64,000 bases of DNA, taken from the NCBI RefSeq assembly GCF_017654505.1, contig NC_054565.1:1073616-1137615 (forward strand), in the 5' to 3' direction. This document shows positions 27,622-42,168 of this stretch, one piece after another; positions within the stretch are counted from its first letter, which is position 1, and each line of letters starts with the position of its first letter. Source of the stretch: Polyodon spathula (taxonomy: Eukaryota > Chordata > Actinopteri > Acipenseriformes > Polyodontidae). A model generated the notes under the pieces. That model saw only the letters and a program-made list of their open reading frames with translations, did no database searches and was not told where the DNA came from. Position numbers and translations under genes: made by a program.

Positions 27622-28771
27622 GTTTTGTATTGTTTTTTGGACATGCTAGAAACAGGGGCTATAATACCAGGCTTGCAAGTACAGCATTTATATCAATAGC
27701 TGTTTTAAGCCCTTCACTTTATGATTGACTCTATTTGCAGTTAAACACATGTGAACATGGTCTCAAAATGTCACAAGATGGCATTACCTGTCTTACCTAA
27801 TAACCCTGACAACCTCCCCTTGCAACATTTCTGCCTGCATCAATGTGAGAGCTTTTTTTTTATTCTATTGCTGGCGTTTAACATTTCCATGTAATAGTCT
27901 GTGCTAACAGCTTTTGACAAGCAATGAATCAAACCCAGATTAGGGCTTTTGACCACTTCTGTTGTACTACCACTGGTCTGTGGCTACAAATATCAAACTC
28001 AGGGTGTATTATTGTTGTGAGAGATGGGAGTTAAAGGGTTAAGAGTGGACTATATTAAGAAATGTCATTTCAAAGTCATTATACAATGGGATTCGTTATA
28101 CAATGACAATAATGCAAGTTATATTAATTGAGCTGATTTCTACAGATTTCAGGAGCAATATCATAAACTCATGATCACCGTCAGCCCACATGGTCGTTGT
28201 TTGTTTCCACAGATACACTTGCTTCCTTCACTGTGCATCACCATGAATTGCTTAACTAGCCTGTATATGCATGCAAACGCCATAATAAACAGTGACCTTT
28301 CAGAAGGGCTTGAATTATCACTGTTCTAAAGCCCAATATGAGCATTCTTCTTCCTCAAATGGCACATCCTTAATTATCTTTTGATAACTTATCTGACAGT
28401 GGCAGATCTGGTTTTCAGCTCGATCTCCTTGCTAGAATTCAACATTTGAAAAATAGTTATCGCTTGAAAGTAAAAATGGCTTTTAAATATAGTTTTGAAA
28501 GACATGATTAGGTTATTTCTCATATGCCCATCCTGATCCAAGCATTATTCCTCTTTGATTGCTTTATAAATCGGCTTTTTAAAGAGTCAGTCAGATATTG
28601 AATTCAACATATGCAGTAAATAGTAGGGCAGGGCAGAGGTGAGGTGAAAGGGGGTGTAACCTATGTATAGATATACAATACTGCCACTTTCTCAATAGTA
28701 ATGACATATGAAATAAAAATTGTAATGCAATAATATATGCTACCATTTGAAGCTGTTGTACATCTTTGGGA
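27622..28771. other. Non-coding, nothing recognised
   Basis: AT-rich sequence lacking credible coding frames or repeats. Confidence 0.55.
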
Positions 28772-28870
28772 TCCCTGAGTTGCTCACCTGGTAAAGGCAC
28801 TAGTGCATGGTGCACATGTTGACTCATATAGTCAGGGGTGCACAGGTTTGAGTCCTGGGTGTGTTAATAA
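28772..28870 (+). mobile_element. tRNA-derived SINE head (copy 2, truncated)
   Basis: A second member of the family at 17248. CCTGAGTTGCTCACCTGGTAA (from 28774) is the A-box region, and GGTTTGAGTCC (28845-28855) is a near-consensus B box. The sequence diverges after about 28870, so the long 3' region of copy 1 is absent. It is not a functional tRNA gene: no acceptor stem or anticodon arm can be drawn convincingly. Confidence 0.75.
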
Positions 28871-30970
28871 TTGGGAACTTATATAAAGGCATGTTTAAAA
28901 AAATAATGTTGCAAGTTGATTATGTTTTGCTAGCCTGAGCACAAGACCATTCCCCAAAAAGAGATACGATTGATTCTGAGTAAAAAAAAATGTCATGGAC
29001 AGATTTCAAAATCGGAATTGACCCACTGGTTCAGAAAACAAGACTCCAGCAACAGATCAGGTATTTAAATATACTGTTAAGGGACAGAACAACATAGATG
29101 GCAATGTATGTCTTTTCAATGACGACCTTGAAATGGCACTAATAGAAGAGCAGGAAAGAAAATCCCTGAGAATGGATTACTCTCTGCTCCGATCCTCAGA
29201 TGCGAGACCCGTCACGCACGCAAAGAATAATCACAAAGGAGATCAGTTTGACTGCGGAATAACTTGACAGCCAAATTGGTATGAAGCCTTATATTAATGT
29301 ACTTGATGCAGCTCAAATACAATTAAGCTACAAAATGGTGCAAATGTAGGCCAGCAGCGTGAAATAGATTCCAAAGGCTGCATGTGCAATAACATTGTTA
29401 ATCATATAAGCTGAGAGACCAGGTTCCAAGAGTAACTATAATTGACTTGATACAAGAGTGACAAGATGCTGTGCTGATAGACTTCCAGTTATTTAAAGAG
29501 CTACGTGATCAATAGGACGTTATCTGTACAGATGTGGCCTGAAGGGGATTGGATAAAATGGTCATGTATCGATACATCTGTGACGCTTAGTATTAAGTAA
29601 TACTCAGTAGAGTTTACGAGTAATTGTGATTTGTCTTACAATGCACCCAGCAGGCAGCCATGTATGGGATAAGAGTTTCTAGAAAGAGAGTCTGGAAAGA
29701 GTGAAGGATATACCACTGTTTCTTTTTACATGTAAATGTTAATGCCAGGAATCGGTTACATGCTAAGAGTATCCACTGTAAAATGATTCTGTTCTAGAAT
29801 TATCCTGCAAATCTATTAGCTAATCTTAGTTCTTTTAATATCCTTGTGTAGCAAGTTTTAGCCTAACATGAACCCAAAGTTAATGTCCTTTATTGCATCA
29901 GTGTGATATATATATATAAAAAAAAAAAGATAGAGACCATTGACCTAAAGCTTTAATGAAATTACCAAATAAGTCCCTCACTCAATTAGTGTGAATGGTA
30001 GTAAATGATTCAAAGAGTTAATTAAAGTGACTGCCAGCATCAGCAACAGTTTGTGGACCTAAAATGACACTATAAGCATACCAGGTGAGAGTGAAACTTC
30101 TATGAGATGATTATACAGACTGTCCAGGTTGTATCTTTTGATACCACACACATGTTTCTGTGTCTATTTTGTTTAAAATGTATTAGGGAATAAGGGTACT
30201 AAGCAACACCAGTCCTGCAGTGTTATAAAACTACAGGTTCATCAGTTAAAAATGATTAGATTCTTTAAGTCTTGATCAGTGGTTGAATTTGCTTTATTTC
30301 ATAATTAAAGGCACACTTAGAACAAACACCTGGACTGGAAGGACAAGGTAATCAAAGTTTGGTCCACTGGTAACGACATGCTTTTCCCACGTGCCAGGGA
30401 ACCAGTTTTTCTTGTGGTAATACAGGGCTCTGCCACACTAATGCTGTTAAGAGGCTGTGCTGTCTGTGTTATAATGAGAACAGAACAGCAGGTTAACTGG
30501 GTTTATGGGGACAATGGGAGACATGGCCAGGCTTTAATGCATGACCACTGCTATATTATATAGTCACTGTGAGGAGACCTGTATATACATTAGAATGATT
30601 GACGTAAAGAAAACAAACAGCTAATTTTGAAGCTTTATTGTGTTGGTTTTCAATTACAGAACACAAGAATTAAGGCTTTCTGGAACAGGTACATTTTGAA
30701 AAAGTCTGTTTTTGGAAACTGTTGGGAAGGCATTTTAAAAACTCACCTCAGATATGCAGGCACACTGTTCAAAAGACTGCCCTTAGCTTTACACTGTAGG
30801 AAAACAGCAATAGCATCTTCAGAAGCTGAGAGGATTCAATTTGCTGGTAGATTAAGTATGGCTTTTCATAGGCAAATTACATCTTCCATGAACCGTCTCT
30901 TCTTTTAGAAAGGCAGAATAGTATATTATTGAAAAAAAATGCAGATGGGAAATATGGATTTTGAAGATGA
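28871..30970. other. Non-coding, nothing recognised
   Basis: AT-rich sequence without a recognised gene or repeat. Short open frames only. Confidence 0.55.
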
Positions 30971-31080
30971 TAAACTTTATAAAGGATCGCTGTAGTATAC
31001 CATAATAAAAGTACAACATCCAGGTAGTAAAGTATAGTAAAAGCATGGTGTGCAACAGGTCTGGATGGTGAACCATAGCT
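30971..31080. repeat. AGCATGGT-type interspersed repeat (copy 1)
   Basis: It contains GGATCGCTGTAGTATACCAT, then AGTAAAAGCATGGTGTGCAA and ACAGG. The motif order (GGATCG-TGTAGTA, ACCATA, AAGCATGGT, ACAGG) is shared with 58861-59010. It is a dispersed family rich in CATGGT and ACCATA words. Confidence 0.5.
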
Positions 31081-32010
<930 letters not shown>

Positions 32011-35000
32011 ATTGTAGCAACCTTCATCAACAATCATTCCTGAATGCTTTCTTAACTGATAAAATAATGGAAGCATGAATAGTGCAGTAATAGTTGTGCA
32101 ATTACATTGTATTACCTGATGTAATTACACAGTAATACCCTGGCACGGGTCAGTTTCAGGTAACTATAGTCTTTTTCCACAAGTAGCTACCATTTAAGAG
32201 CAGCAAATCTGTCCAGCTTTTACTATGTTAAATACATAGTTAAGTACTTAATCTAAAGTGGTACCAAAACAATGCTCTAGGCCGAGCCGATATATAGTCT
32301 TAATGTAAAAAATAAATGTTTTTTTTTATGCCTCTGTATTAAAGAAAAGAATTCCAAGCACACCTCACATATCTAATTTCTTATTCCAAACTACCAGTAA
32401 AGATGCTCAATGCTTTTCTACCACCCAGACCATGTTTTGTAACCCCCTATGGCTATATACCAGATTTCATGTCCCATATTGCCCATATTGTCCTGCAAGT
32501 TGAACATTTGTACAGCTTTAACAATACATTTGCAGATATGCCATCAAAAAGGTGTTCTAATTACTTGAATCCACACTGCATGTACTGCACTGCATTTTTT
32601 CTTCCAAGGGTACTGACGTTTTTCTCTTGTGTCTGCAAATTTCATATTGGTTTATAAATAACAATGACAGGTGCTTGAGCTAAACAAATGCTATTTATAC
32701 CTGTTTTTCAATTCTATTGTGTGAACTTGTCTCTTGAATTGTAATTAAGATACCTTAAACACAATGCATTCAGGAGCTGCCTCAACAACAGATATCATAA
32801 TTTCCTAGATAACCTTTTCATTCCCAACATAAAGACACCTTTGTCTAATATTGATGTTGCATAGTACACCATATCTATATCTGTTGGAATAATGTGTGCC
32901 TCTGTATGAAAGGAGACTGCAATGTTAGACATGATTACATTGATTTATAAGAGAATCCAGAGATTGAGGTAGCCATGGAACATGCATGAAGTCTCAATCA
33001 TGCTCCTCAAACAATTGCAAACAACTCTGGTATGGTGGTTGAATGAATTATGGTCTTGAAAGCAGCCATTGCCAAACATGCAGTGTATATATGAAATTAA
33101 ACTGTGGTAAAACTGAATTGGCGTTATGTACTATTGACTATAAAATGCACAGCCTGTATTTAAAACTGTACAGGACACATGAAAACGTGAAAATTAAACT
33201 AAAGTATCTGCTTGACAGGAGCATCTTCTGCGCTGTGCACAGCCTGGTATACAAGGGCAGTGATCCTGAAAAGAACCAGAGGCAAAGCACAGACTTTGAA
33301 CGCAAAGGGTTTAGTAAGCAACGATATGAGACATTATTATTCTGATACAACACGACAGCTTAGTGCAGCAAAACAACATCCTTCAAGCTTCAGGGAAATA
33401 AAGAAAAAAAGAATGGTTTGTGAACTTCTGTCATAATGTAAACACTGCTGTGTGCTGACTAATAAAATATTTCCAGGGTGAACTCAAAGGCACCTAGTGT
33501 GGGATGTGCTATCTATTGTACATAACCCTATCACAATATACTGAGTACACTCATACACAATTATTTAATCCAGTTGTTTCACTATTCTGTAACTTTAGGG
33601 GACAAAAAATTATAAATACAGCCCCTACTCTCCAAAGCCCTCTTCCATGGGTACATGGTTTGTAGGTAATTCTTAAACGGTGCATCTCCACTAGTCTGAA
33701 AATAATTAGTTTAACAGATTAAGATAATACCACATGCACTGATTGTGCAGCTGACAAGGCATAGAAAGGCATAGCATAACCACAGAGCAGTTATTTGTTT
33801 TTGCGATATATATAGAATATGAAGTATTGTACAGCACTAGAATGCATTATGATTTATTGCTTCACTTGTTTCAGTGTGTGCGTTGAGTGTCTTTAGTGCA
33901 CTTCATTATTTTGGATAATCTGTTAAAGTGATATGCAAGTTTTTATAAAAGAAAAGTGTATGGTGCTTGTGGGGGGAGGTTAAGGTAGGAGTGTGTGTTT
34001 CTTTACAGAGTTACTTGAGAATTATCTAAAAGGAAGATTAGTATGCATTTCACATTGCCATAGACAATGCTTCCAGGTAATATTTAATGATTTAAAATTG
34101 AAGCACAAACTGCACAGACAATACCTGTTCTAATTATCGTATTTATATTGGATACATATGGAAAGGATTATCCTTTCTTTCTAATTGCTACATGCAAATA
34201 ATTAAGGGCTTAATTGCAAAAAGTACTTGGCATATAATTCTGGAACAGTGTGAAAAAGACACTGCCTTGACGTATCATAGTCATGAACCAAGACAGCTGT
34301 AAGTGACCTGAGCCTATATGTTCATGCAGCATTCTGTCACTAAGATATAGGCATGTCCCTTTTATTTCTTTTTCAGTTTTTATCGTGAATGCTGGTGCTC
34401 ATGAAAGGCACAGGCTTGGCAGCATTGGAGGCTTCTCTGTGTTTGTTCAGAGAGGAAGGCCAGCACAAGCAATGGACAGGTCAGTTGCCTGAAGACTGCC
34501 CTGAAGGGAATAGTTCAGTCTTCACATCCATTCTGGACTATTGAGACAACCTGTAACATTACCCAGTGCCAATAGTTCTGAACTGCGTGAACTATTATCC
34601 GCTAAGGTCTAAGTAAAAACCAATAAACTCTTTTAACTTATGACCTGAGCTAAATTTAAATCTTTCCCTTCAGATGTGGAAGGCAAGTACATTAACCTGT
34701 TATATATTTGCACACTTCAATAATGCTGTTGAAACTTGCATCATTTCAGTCTGTATTTTCTTAAACTCAGATATTAAAGAGCTGCACTTTCCATGTTCAC
34801 ATTTCCCTTACAATCCTATAGTGTTCAGTTTGCTATCATGGAGCTAGTGCTCCAGTATTAAGTCATTACCAGTTTTCTCTAAATTTGCCTTTGCCTGGCT
34901 TTGAGCTACTGTGAGCTTTTTATAGATCTCTTTGTCATTTTCATGAACTATAGCTCTAACTAAGAAACAACAGATAGGCACACCCACCACAAGTGCAAGT

Positions 35001-36800
35001 ATAGAAAATGCAGTTAACATGCCAATAAAACACAGCGTTAACGGGAGAGTATTTATGTGTTATCAGTGCCCTGATAATGTATTCAGTGGCATGTTTACTA
35101 AAAGGAGAAGCAGAGATCCAAATAATTAATCAGCTATCATTATTCAGAATTACTTTGGTTCCTGAAAACAAGGATGGGCCACAAGTGCATTTCAGTGGAA
35201 AATGACAGTGCCAGAAGAGATCCTTCAAACTGCGACTGGCGTTTGGTGGAACCCTTCCAGCGGAATCTATTGCCAGACCATATTTGTAATGAAAAGGGAT
35301 TGCAGACGACAGCACGTCCTTATTTCGCTATCTTATATCCTTCCGACCTTCCCTTCTTTCCTCATTTTTTGATTTATGATTCTGGTTTCCCAAACCTCAT
35401 TTTCAGAGCTCTGGTCAGAGTGCTGTGGCCTTTACCCTCTTGGTAGATCTTGCAGAGTTGTGAATTATGACTGGGAGGTCATAGACCTAATCCTTAGAAA
35501 CAGTTTTAAACTGCCATTCAACATGATGGCTTGCTCTATGAGCGTACTGTGTTTCAAAGGTTGATGACTTTTATTTTTATTGTTTCCAGCACCATTACTT
35601 CTCAATGGTTTCTCATGGTTATAGAAAAGGAATTCAATTGATTTGGAACCCACGCCGTCTTGCAGACATAACAGTAACATATCCCTCGCTAGATAATATC
35701 TGCTAGATAGCTGACCATCACTATTGCCACTCATTTTACAAGTATTTCTGGTATTCAACATTTTGACTTGCAATGATAAAAAGAATGAAGCCGCAATAAT
35801 AAACAGAAATGTCAATATTTCTGCCACACACTGTGTTTCACAATTTAATATTGGAACAATGACATGGCGGCTTTTCAGAAAATATGAATATAAATATAAA
35901 TGGGAACTCATTTGCTGCATTTCATGGTATGAAAGTAAAATAACAACAAGGAGAATAACCAGTAAATACAGTAAAATACTGTTCCGCCTGAATAAAGAAA
36001 CAAAACATCTTTCAAGTTCCGATGCTATGTGCTCAACTGAACAATAGAGTTTATTGAATAGATCTGTGATCTTACATATTTTGTTTGAATGCTCGCTGAT
36101 TATCGTTACTTGATACGCAAATCTGTTTGCTGGTAAGAGACTTCAGAATGTCTCCATACACCTCTAGAATTAACATCAGTACTGCTGGTTCTGAAAACAC
36201 AGGGTTTTTTTTAGCATGGTGTTGTGGAATTCTAAGACCCCTCAGTAACTCTACAAAAGTCTAACCTTTAATATTCATAAAACATTTTTACTACAATTTA
36301 TAAAATTGCAAGAATAAAGGGAGCGATTTCAATGGCTAACAAGTGTTTTAGAACCATTTTGCCTGATCGCTGCAATAACACAGGACAGGGTATTCAAACG
36401 TGGTCCAGAATCATACTTGACTTGACCTAGTACCGAACAACACCCCTAGACGCGGGATATTGGATACTATTTGAAAACACTGTTGTATGTTATTGCTCTC
36501 TTATAACGTGTACAGCTATTGGACATATTACAGTACCATGCATATTTCAATGGCCAACAAACATGACTCACAATGTTTTTCTAGGCATCAGCCTTATCAA
36601 CCCCCCCCCCCCCGTGGATGATGTTATTAATGAGATAAGAGACTTGGTAACCAAGGTGACAAACACAAAGATGTGTGTTTGAATAGAATTACAAAATTAT
36701 GCATGAAAACAGCAGGGAGAAGAAAACCACTTCAAGACAGTAAAAAGTGTAAAAGAAAAGCTTAAATCTGCATATTTCAGTTTTATCTTCAATTAATATC

Positions 36801-36804
<4 letters not shown>
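32011..36804. other. Non-coding; poly-C run at 36601
   Basis: 4.8 kb of AT-rich sequence. The longest open frame (about 151 codons, minus, 35465-35920) has no recognisable domain and no clear ATG context. C13 is at 36601-36613. Confidence 0.55.
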
Positions 36805-36831
<27 letters not shown>

Positions 36832-36850
36832 CGGGTCAAATATATATATA
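36805..36850. repeat. Short interrupted (TA)n
   Basis: Two short TA runs split by TCGGGTCAAA. Confidence 0.9.
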
Positions 36851-37221
36851 ATATAGTATAATAGAGTTTCTAATTCGATACATTTTATGCATAGTTTTAA
36901 GATAAGGGTTTTGTATGTTTCCATAAAGTCCACTTGAAAAAAAAATCACAAAACTTATTTTTTATTGTTTTGAATATTGCACTTGAAATGTCACTCTAAC
37001 TGGAACTTAAAGTATAAATGGGTTTCAATTAGAAAGTGAATGTTTTCTGTATTATTTTGAGACATGAGCGAGTACCTTAAACATGCATGCAATCCACTTC
37101 ACATTATAAAGCTCCTTCACATTACCAACGAATAATACATTTGCACCACATTGTGTGGCTAATATGTAATTACGAGCCATCTTTCAGGTCAGAAGGACTG
37201 CACTATATCTTTTGTCTTAAA

Positions 37222-37721
37222 NNNNNNNNNNNNNNNNNNNNNNNNNNNNNNNNNNNNNNNNNNNNNNNNNNNNNNNNNNNNNNNNNNNNNNNNNNNNNNN
37301 NNNNNNNNNNNNNNNNNNNNNNNNNNNNNNNNNNNNNNNNNNNNNNNNNNNNNNNNNNNNNNNNNNNNNNNNNNNNNNNNNNNNNNNNNNNNNNNNNNNN
37401 NNNNNNNNNNNNNNNNNNNNNNNNNNNNNNNNNNNNNNNNNNNNNNNNNNNNNNNNNNNNNNNNNNNNNNNNNNNNNNNNNNNNNNNNNNNNNNNNNNNN
37501 NNNNNNNNNNNNNNNNNNNNNNNNNNNNNNNNNNNNNNNNNNNNNNNNNNNNNNNNNNNNNNNNNNNNNNNNNNNNNNNNNNNNNNNNNNNNNNNNNNNN
37601 NNNNNNNNNNNNNNNNNNNNNNNNNNNNNNNNNNNNNNNNNNNNNNNNNNNNNNNNNNNNNNNNNNNNNNNNNNNNNNNNNNNNNNNNNNNNNNNNNNNN
37701 NNNNNNNNNNNNNNNNNNNNN
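37222..37721. other. Assembly gap, 500 N
   Basis: The second gap of exactly 500 N. It starts 25,500 bp after the start of the first. Confidence 1.
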
Positions 37722-38539
37722 TAAGAGTAAATTACTGACCCTCAGCATTTTATTTGATTTATTATTATCAAAGCACTGCAGCTGACATAACACACCAGCA
37801 GCCTCCATATTGTGCACTATTATCTTTCCACCTGCTCTCTATCACCCTTCATCCAGAAGTAGCATTCATTTATAGCTCCTCTTCAGCCACCCTCAGTCTC
37901 CTTCATGGAGTTAGCTATTTAAGACAGGCATTTGTCATTCAGAGGACGTAACTGGACCATTACTCAGAGGTCAACACAGAGGGCTTGGATCACTTTACTT
38001 AACTTGGTCTAGTCACACTTTGAACCTGTCACATCAGCTGTCTTGCCTATTATGACTGAAAGTGGCTTACGGCATTAGAGATGGATGGATCTGTCATGTG
38101 AGATGACACAAGCAGGTGATCCATATGGCAAGATATTTACCTCAAACCCTTTTATTGCATATCCTGTATTTAACAGATGGTTTAAAAGAGTTGAACTCAA
38201 TACTTTCTGAATACCAGATTTCTGAGAAGGGCTCTGTTTCACCATCACCTTGCTGTGTGTGCTGACATGACACAACACAGCAGATGACAGTGTCCAGTCA
38301 ATTGTGTCTAAAGATCGAGGTGCTGACAGCAGAAGTTCATTAGTGGCCACTCATGTGCAGCCGCCCCCCGAGTGGCAATGTCATGAAGCATTATATTTCA
38401 CTTGTCTTGTGCTGTTTTTTTTGTTGCTTTTTTAAATATTATTTAGTTCAGTCTGCTGCGAATATTCTACCATGTTGCCACCTCGCTGTGGCCATCTTTC
38501 CTTTCTCTTCCATAATTTTCAATGCAGTCTAATAGTTTA

Positions 38540-38900
38540 CATGTAAAACTAGGAGACATCAAAGCCCAATTAAAGCCTGACTAACATCGTTGGTGCTTTG
38601 ACGTTTTCATTAAATCAGATATGCTCTGTAATTATTTGAATTGATAAATTAGAACATGATTAGGTTGCATAAGTCTATGAAAATCTAAACGCTAATATGG
38701 TTGACAAATTCAATGTTCTTGCTGATTCATTTGAACATGTATGCTTTATAAAGGCACCTATTTAAAACTCTGCATTGTGGCATTCCATTTGTTTTTCATT
38801 ATTAAACAGTCACTTAGGATTTGCAAATGTGAGTGATTTGCCTCTTTTAATTACACAGAGGTTTGGTTAATTACAGCTAATGTAATCTCAGTTAAACAAC
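38540..38900. promoter_or_regulatory. Candidate conserved non-coding element
   Basis: The stretch has no repeats or low-complexity sequence and is rich in homeodomain-type words (TAATTA, CAATTAAA, TTAATTAC twice near 38849 and 38868, CTAATGTAAT). It resembles the texture of vertebrate developmental enhancers. This is an impression only; conservation has not been tested. Confidence 0.25.
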
Positions 38901-38936
38901 CATGTAGGTAATAACAGTCAGAGCTTGTTTTTAACA

Positions 38937-38937
38937 A

Positions 38938-38972
<35 letters not shown>

Positions 38973-38981
38973 AAATAAATA
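38937..38981. repeat. (AAAT)11 microsatellite
   Basis: A tetranucleotide AATA/AAAT tract of about 45 bp. Confidence 0.95.
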
Positions 38982-40417
38982 GATGAACAACTGCAAAAAC
39001 TTTATCTTCTTAATTTTTGGTCCAAATGAATGTTTTAAAGTTGGCTAGCAATGCTGACTTCAATTTAACCATCTCAGTCCTGAAATTTTTCAGAATGAAC
39101 AGCAAATTAAGACAATCAGAGGCTTGAATATGACTTTCACACTTTATATGTGTGTGTCCCTTAAGTACATTACACGTTCTTGTATGTCTTCCAGCCGTTT
39201 AATGTACGCTTCTTCTCGTGGAAAGAGACAATAAAATGCTTTTATTAGACAAAGTGTCCTTCTTTCAATAGCACTGTCCTTCTCTCAGCTTGAAAAGTCA
39301 TTGCAGGATGCGATTCAATTGCAATCAGGAAATACTGAAAAAAAGGAGCAGGGCATCCAGAATTCTGCAGACTCTACAGAGAGAAATTATTAAAATTCAA
39401 AAGAAAGGGTTATTGGAAGAGACAGACAGAAGTAGGAAGGTAGAAAGGCTGTCATAAAAACCCATGTGACGTGCGTTACTTCAAAAACCCTATGTCAGCT
39501 CAAAGCCCTTCTCCCTCGAAGGGTTAAACCTCAACACAGAAGCGAGAAAAGGTCCATTGTGTCAGAGGGAAGAAACTTGAGGTATATGCAAAGAGACAAC
39601 GTCTCAAACCTGTCTTAGCCAATAACTCAGTCCTAACAAACAGAATGCCAGTCAGGGACAAAACTAAGCCTTCAGCATGAGTTGCTAATTATAGAGAACA
39701 GGTACCTGTACACTGGCAATGAAGAGAAACTAGATGCAAATGAATATATGCTTCATAATGTTGCAGTTTTAAACTTCGGAAAACAAAACTTTAAAATAAA
39801 ATCAATCATCTCTGGAATTCCTTTCTTCCATATTCTCAGACTTGATTTGATTTATATTGAACACTTTATTTTGTGACAACCCTTAGTCACGGATCTACTG
39901 ATAAGAATTATTCTAGAATATTGATTGTTTCGCTATATTGTTTCAGAAGGGTGTTAACAGCGACGTAGAGGTCTGGATATTATTAATTAGTCAGTATGTT
40001 CCGTGTATTGCATACTCAACAAGCCCTTAAAAAAGATTTGTGAGGGAGATAAAATCAAAAGGGCATACTCATCAAATGAGTAAGGTTGTAAAAACAGTAA
40101 GTCTATTAGCAGTTTAAAACTAATAGCTAAAGATGGTTGGGTGATTTTCAGTGGGTAAGAAATTCAGGTCTGGAAAAACAAAAAACAAAAAAAAAGCAAA
40201 CAAATGGACCGTTGCCAAATGTTTTAAACCCAGTGGGATACAAATTAAACATTTGCTGATGAGGATATAAGATGGATAATGAAGTCTAACCAAGAAGTGT
40301 ATATAGGAGAAAGCATGTGAGCTATGCCAACGAATCAGGGTTATGGGATTTAGGGCTAGGATTAGCTTAGTGGATTCCTCATATAATAATACTACAATAC
40401 AATACGATACAGTTTGG
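38982..40417. other. Non-coding, nothing recognised
   Basis: No gene or repeat recognised. Confidence 0.55.
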
Positions 40418-40471
40418 TTTTATATAGCGCTCTTCATGCGAAGAATCCCAGGGTGCTTCACAATAAAAAAA
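40418..40471 (+). repeat. Fragment of a TATATAGCGC-type fish repeat
   Basis: TTTTATATAGCGCTCTTCAT then AATCCCAGGGTGCTTCACAA resembles the common fish repeat word order TATATAGCGCCTTTCAT-AGCGCTTTACA. It is preceded by ACAATACAATACGATACAG. The family name is not known to me. Confidence 0.55.
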
Positions 40472-41792
40472 CTCTATGAAATAAAAAAGCAAAAGTCATT
40501 GGCCGATCAATCCAGCTCAAGAATAATCTAACGCACACAAATATGTTTTTAAATTTGATTTGAAAGATTAGGCCATGCCTTCATTTCTGATATGACTTGG
40601 GACCGAGCTCCAAATGTTCTCCAAATGTACTGTCAACACTGTTTCACTTTCTTTTAGCGCCTCTTTCCTTTGTGACTTGCTGTTTGGTGCAAGACAGTAA
40701 AATAAAGAGAAGCATTCATTGAAAATGCTGGAATCCTACTGGTTGGTTATGTTGATAATTATTTGGAGAAGTTTATTATACACTTTTGGAGTAAAAAAAA
40801 AAAAAAAAAATCTAGGGATCGTCAATCAACGTCATTGTAATGGTTTGTTGGATATTTATCACCTGGGTAAATCAATGGGTTATTAGAAAGGTTAGTCAGG
40901 AGATCAGTGATAATACTTGCACATTACTGCCCGCGAAAGCTCCATTAAATGCATTGTAACTTTAATTAATAACATCCTTAGCCACATTGTTTTTACCTAA
41001 AGGGTTAGAGAACACCCACTGTCTTTTACGACATAGCCCATAATGTTCTGTTTCTGCCTCCAATGGGTACTGTGTATTGTTTTCCAGATTCCTTTACTAT
41101 TTTGATATATTTGTATTCACATATTGAGTCATTAATTAAGTGAAGCAAATGTCTTAAGCCTGTCTTCTGAATGCCTCTTGCTGGGGGTTCTTATTTTCTA
41201 ACCATTTTTTAAATATTTTTTTTTTCCAATTTAACTATAATACGACAGAATCAAATGCTTTTGCTGCGCTCTTCTGTGTTGATAGAATTCCCACTGATCC
41301 AGGCCTACCGTTCAAACAAAGAAAACAGAAACATGATTCAATCTGACATGGCTTCAGTCCATTCCAAGAGAGGGATGACATGATATAAATGACTAAGCTG
41401 AATTTATGTGACCTCATTCTGAAGTAAAATCAGGAATAGCAGGTTATAAAAACCCTGAACCAGAGCATCTTTGTCAGTAAAGCTCGGAACATACCCCAGA
41501 TGCGATTGTTGCGTCACAATGGAGGAGGACACGCAGCAAAAAAATCTTTGCGAGCGGGCATCACACATGAAGAAACGCACAATTTGTGAGTTTTTCCTAA
41601 TGTTTGACCTGCCCTGGATGCATAAAGTACGGCGGCAATGGATCGAATCAATAGGTAAAAACATAACGCTATGACAGTAGTAATATCTACAATTTTAGCT
41701 AGAAGATGACGTGATTGTGAAAACTGCATAGTACTGGCAATATGTATGTGTGCATAAGACTTTTGGCCATAATTGCATGTACTGTCCGGTGG

Positions 41793-41794
<2 letters not shown>
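40472..41794. other. Non-coding, nothing recognised
   Basis: Poly-A of about 18 bases near 40793 and poly-T near 41218. No gene or repeat family recognised. Confidence 0.55.
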
Positions 41795-41875
<81 letters not shown>

Positions 41876-41905
41876 TACATACCTACCTACCTACATACAC
41901 GCACA
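41795..41905. repeat. Compound (AT)n(AC)n(CATA)n(CCTA)n microsatellite
   Basis: About 73 bp of AT followed by short AC, CATA and CCTA runs. Confidence 0.97.
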
Positions 41906-42045
41906 TGGTATTCCATTGGTTTGTGTACAATGTTCGTGCCAATATCTTTTGAAAACAAGACAGCCCCATAAGCATTACTTTAAAACTGCTGCTATAACCA
42001 TGATGCATGATTCATTTATTATGAATAGCGTTATAATTAAATTAA

Positions 42046-42166
42046 ACCAAATCACGTTTTTTATTTACAATGGAGGGAACATATACTTTGTCGGCAAAAT
42101 GCTTATCGTGTCAATCAAAACATGTATTATGTTTTCCCTTGATTGTAAATAAAAATGTGATTTGGT
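42046..42166. repeat. 121-bp inverted-repeat element (MITE-like)
   Basis: ACCAAATCACGTTTTTTATT then TACAAT at the left pairs with ATTGTAAATAAAAATGTGAT then TTGGT at the right. The stem extends through AGGGAA-ACAT/ATGTT-TTCCCT. The arms are about 40 bp with few mismatches, and the loop is about 35 bp. The structure fits a miniature inverted-repeat transposable element; no target-site duplication is evident. Confidence 0.75.
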
Positions 42167-42168
42167 AT

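Noticed and set aside
28772..28870. Functional tRNA gene, suggested by A- and B-box sequence
   Set aside because: No cloverleaf with acceptor stem and anticodon arm can be drawn, and a related copy at 17248 shows it is a SINE family.
35465..35920. A 151-codon minus-strand open frame as a gene
   Set aside because: No domain, no codon bias distinguishable from its surroundings, no splice context, and an overlapping plus-strand frame of similar quality. Expected by chance in 50 kb.
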